The notes beneath the pieces are model-generated. The model saw only the letters and a list, made by a program, of their open reading frames with translations, was not told the origin of the DNA and ran no database searches. A DNA stretch of 64,000 nt from Beaufortia kweichowensis (taxonomy: Eukaryota; Chordata; Actinopteri; Cypriniformes; Gastromyzontidae): the NCBI GenBank assembly GCA_019155185.1, contig CM032805.1, positions 15,677,942 to 15,741,941 on the forward strand, in the 5' to 3' direction. Position 1 is the first letter of the stretch. Each line of letters starts with the position of its first letter. Positions 23,016 through 64,000 of this stretch are shown here, one piece after another. A program made the translations under genes and the position numbers.

Positions 23016-24300
23016 TATAACATCTTATGTGAAAGAGATGCGTTTCTCCTTCACTCCGGATCAATGTGAACAGCAGTGATTAATGAATTAACTGCTTGTA
23101 AATTCCATTACACGACATTTAACCACAGACTTCACCGCAACATCCTCCTGCTGCGTTCACATCAAATCGTTTGCTGTAAATGAACTTGTAAAAGAAACAT
23201 AATGTTTAGTATTTTAAAATAAAGCCCCAAAGAGTTGATAAGAAGACGGCGATCATCCTTCGAGTAAACTCGACTGACTAGAAAACAGTGTAAAAACATC
23301 GGAGAGGTCGCGCATTAGCGCCCTCCTCAGGTCATGGTGCGTAACTACACATTCAAACCAACCTGTTCTATAGAAAAAAATAGCATTTTGACTACGTTTC
23401 TATGGTTATTAATTAGTTTTAAAGATTTTAAGGTATCTGAAATCCAATATATTTCCTCACTAAAGCTTAAAATGAAGTCCAGGATTAGCCTTGTTAGCTA
23501 ATACTTCGTTGTTGTGGGATTGTATGAAGGATGATCTCAACATTTATCAGACATCATTGATGACTGGTCCATCTGCCAGGAAGAATTAATTCAATTAAAT
23601 CATCAACTCATTAATATTTTATTAATATCAATCGACTACATTCATATTTTTTATTAATTCTGTTGCAAACCCTGCTGAACAACAATAGAAACATCAATAA
23701 AAATTCTAATGGATTTAAAGGTTATAATGGGAATTGTATTGGTTTTATTAGAGGCTATAATGGTTCAATAAAAAAGGAACAAATAGGGTCTTTTAATTAA
23801 TTTGTCTTACAATAAATCATTAACCCAGCAAATTTGCAGCCTGTTTACCTTTTATATAATTTAATAATGGAAAATAGCTACAAATAAAATCTAAAATATG
23901 AAAGCCTGGAAAAATTTAACATTAATGAATAAAACAAAAAATCAACATTACAAAACTCAGCTCTTCTGTCATCCATCAACTTTTTCAAGAAAAGGTAGGT
24001 AATGACTGTACTCTTGTTTTCAAACAATATTACATACTTTTCCATTCATATTTTCAAGCCAATGAAAAATTACGGAGCTTGGCATGACTTGAAAGATGAA
24101 TATTTGTAAAAAAAAAAAAAAAAAAGATACTACAATCATCAGTCATTTTTGTTGTTTTAGCCTGCTTGCTATGCCTTATTTAAGTAATATTAAGTCATCT
24201 TGAAGCTCTTTGTTAACAGCACACTTTTTCTCTCAATAGCATATTAAGCAGTGCTGACTGCCCTCTAGTGGTTAAAGAGGCTCATCGCTTCTCTCTCATT
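23016..24300. other. intergenic space between tyro3 and mipol1 (divergent)
   Basis: About 1.3 kb. The part next to tyro3 (23016-23330) holds its 5' UTR and promoter, with modest CpG content. The middle is AT-rich with no supported feature. A poly(A) run sits at 24109-24125. Confidence 0.55.
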
Positions 24301-24447
24301 TCTTTCCGGTGGTTCTCTCACTGGGACCGGAATGGCTCTTGGCGTCCTACACCGTAATAGGAAGTTGCTCTGCAAAACTTCTAGGAAACAATCCTGTCCG
24401 ACCAGCTTCAAAATGAACACCAACCCATAACCTCCAGTGTTTTTATG
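24290..24447 (+). promoter_or_regulatory. mipol1: mipol1 promoter and non-coding exon 1 (inferred)
   Basis: Two oppositely oriented ETS cores, TTCCGGT (24304-24310) and ACCGGAA (24326-24332), precede a probable 5' UTR exon. That exon ends at a good donor, TATG|GTAAGC, at 24447/24448. The paired ETS arrangement without a TATA box is usual for housekeeping promoters. The TSS is inferred. Confidence 0.5.
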
Positions 24448-25085
24448 GTAAGCCCTAAGCCTTTATCTTTATAACGTCACGCCTATTAATGTCCTCATAG
24501 CAAAAGTTCATTCATGACTTAATGACTAATAAAGCAATGCTTGTGTTTTGATTTTAATCGGGTTGACGTGTGTGGATCTGGAAGGGACTGAGGGGGCAGG
24601 TTTAGGTAACAAGGAACTAGTTTACTGTACACGTTTTTACCAAGACGAGTTGCAACTAGTAACACTTAATAAACCTGTTTGATACAATTATGAAATGTAC
24701 ACTTGATACAATGTGTACTTTGATGCAAACGCGCGCTTCTCTGTTTGACTGAGGACATTTTAGCTTTGTCTCAATACTAAGTGAGCTCCCTACCTAGAAA
24801 GACAGCAGTCTGGGGCGTCTCGTAGCATTTTTAGACAGCTAAATCTAAAGGTATACAAAACAATACATGCAAAAATTGATGCAATGATGTTTATATCATG
24901 GTGTTTGTCAAACAAAGAAATGTAGTAATACTGTTGTCATGTTTTGTAAGTGTACTTGGTGCAGCTCACTAGGCTTTGAGACACGGCCTTTGTCTCCTCA
25001 CATGGATCGTGTTGCATGAATATGTGCAAGTTGAGATGAAGTATACTGTGTCCAGTCAGAAAACACCGGCTTTCTACACACGTAC

Positions 25086-64000
<38,915 letters not shown>

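Overview
This is a vertebrate nuclear window, almost certainly from a ray-finned fish and probably a cyprinid-type (Cypriniformes) genome. It has intron-rich genes with GT-AG (and two apparent GC-AG) introns, AT-rich introns, long CT/GA/CA microsatellites, a tRNA-derived SINE and several families of hairpin-forming fish MITE-like repeats. There are no prokaryotic operons, rRNA genes or CRISPR arrays. The species call rests on repeat style and recalled synteny, not on a search.

Three protein-coding genes are present. On the minus strand, running right to left, are tyro3 (TAM-family receptor tyrosine kinase, all 19 coding exons, 23015 to 12575) and then the 5' part of mga (MAX gene-associated T-box/bHLHZip repressor, 14 coding exons, 8061 to beyond base 1). 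This is the TYRO3-MGA neighbourhood of human 15q15. On the plus strand, starting divergently from tyro3, is mipol1 (mirror-image polydactyly 1, a coiled-coil protein). Twelve coding exons are spread over 25086 to 61295 and the gene runs off the right edge. It fills about 60% of the window, nearly all of it introns.

Region by region: 1-8126 is mga exons with short introns. 8127-11016 is mga intron 1, with a SINE and a ~600 bp inverted-repeat element. 10.2-11.35 kb is a CpG-rich promoter region (NRF1-, CRE- and ETS-type sites) that probably serves mga and perhaps a short divergent transcript. 11.55-12.57 kb is the tyro3 3' UTR, and 12.6-23.0 kb is tyro3. 23.0-24.3 kb is the intergenic space between tyro3 and mipol1. 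The rest is mipol1. Its introns alternate between young dispersed repeats and long high-complexity non-coding blocks. Those blocks look like candidate conserved regulatory elements, as expected if mipol1 hosts enhancers of the FOXA1 neighbourhood.

The most notable observations are two coding lesions. The mga reading frame has an in-frame TGA at 6561-6559, inside an exon otherwise open for 572 codons. The tyro3 exon for the second Ig domain is 169 nt where its flanking phases require a multiple of three, so the frame shifts and stops at 19856-19854. Flanking sequence still encodes the conserved protein in both cases, so these are recent lesions, segregating nulls, or sequence/assembly errors. 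mipol1 is intact over the part seen. Two mipol1 exons take their 3' splice-site pyrimidine tract from very long (CT)n microsatellites and a third from (CTGT)n. I saw no convincing new protein system; the novelty here is gene decay, microsatellite-dependent splice sites and intronic regulatory candidates.
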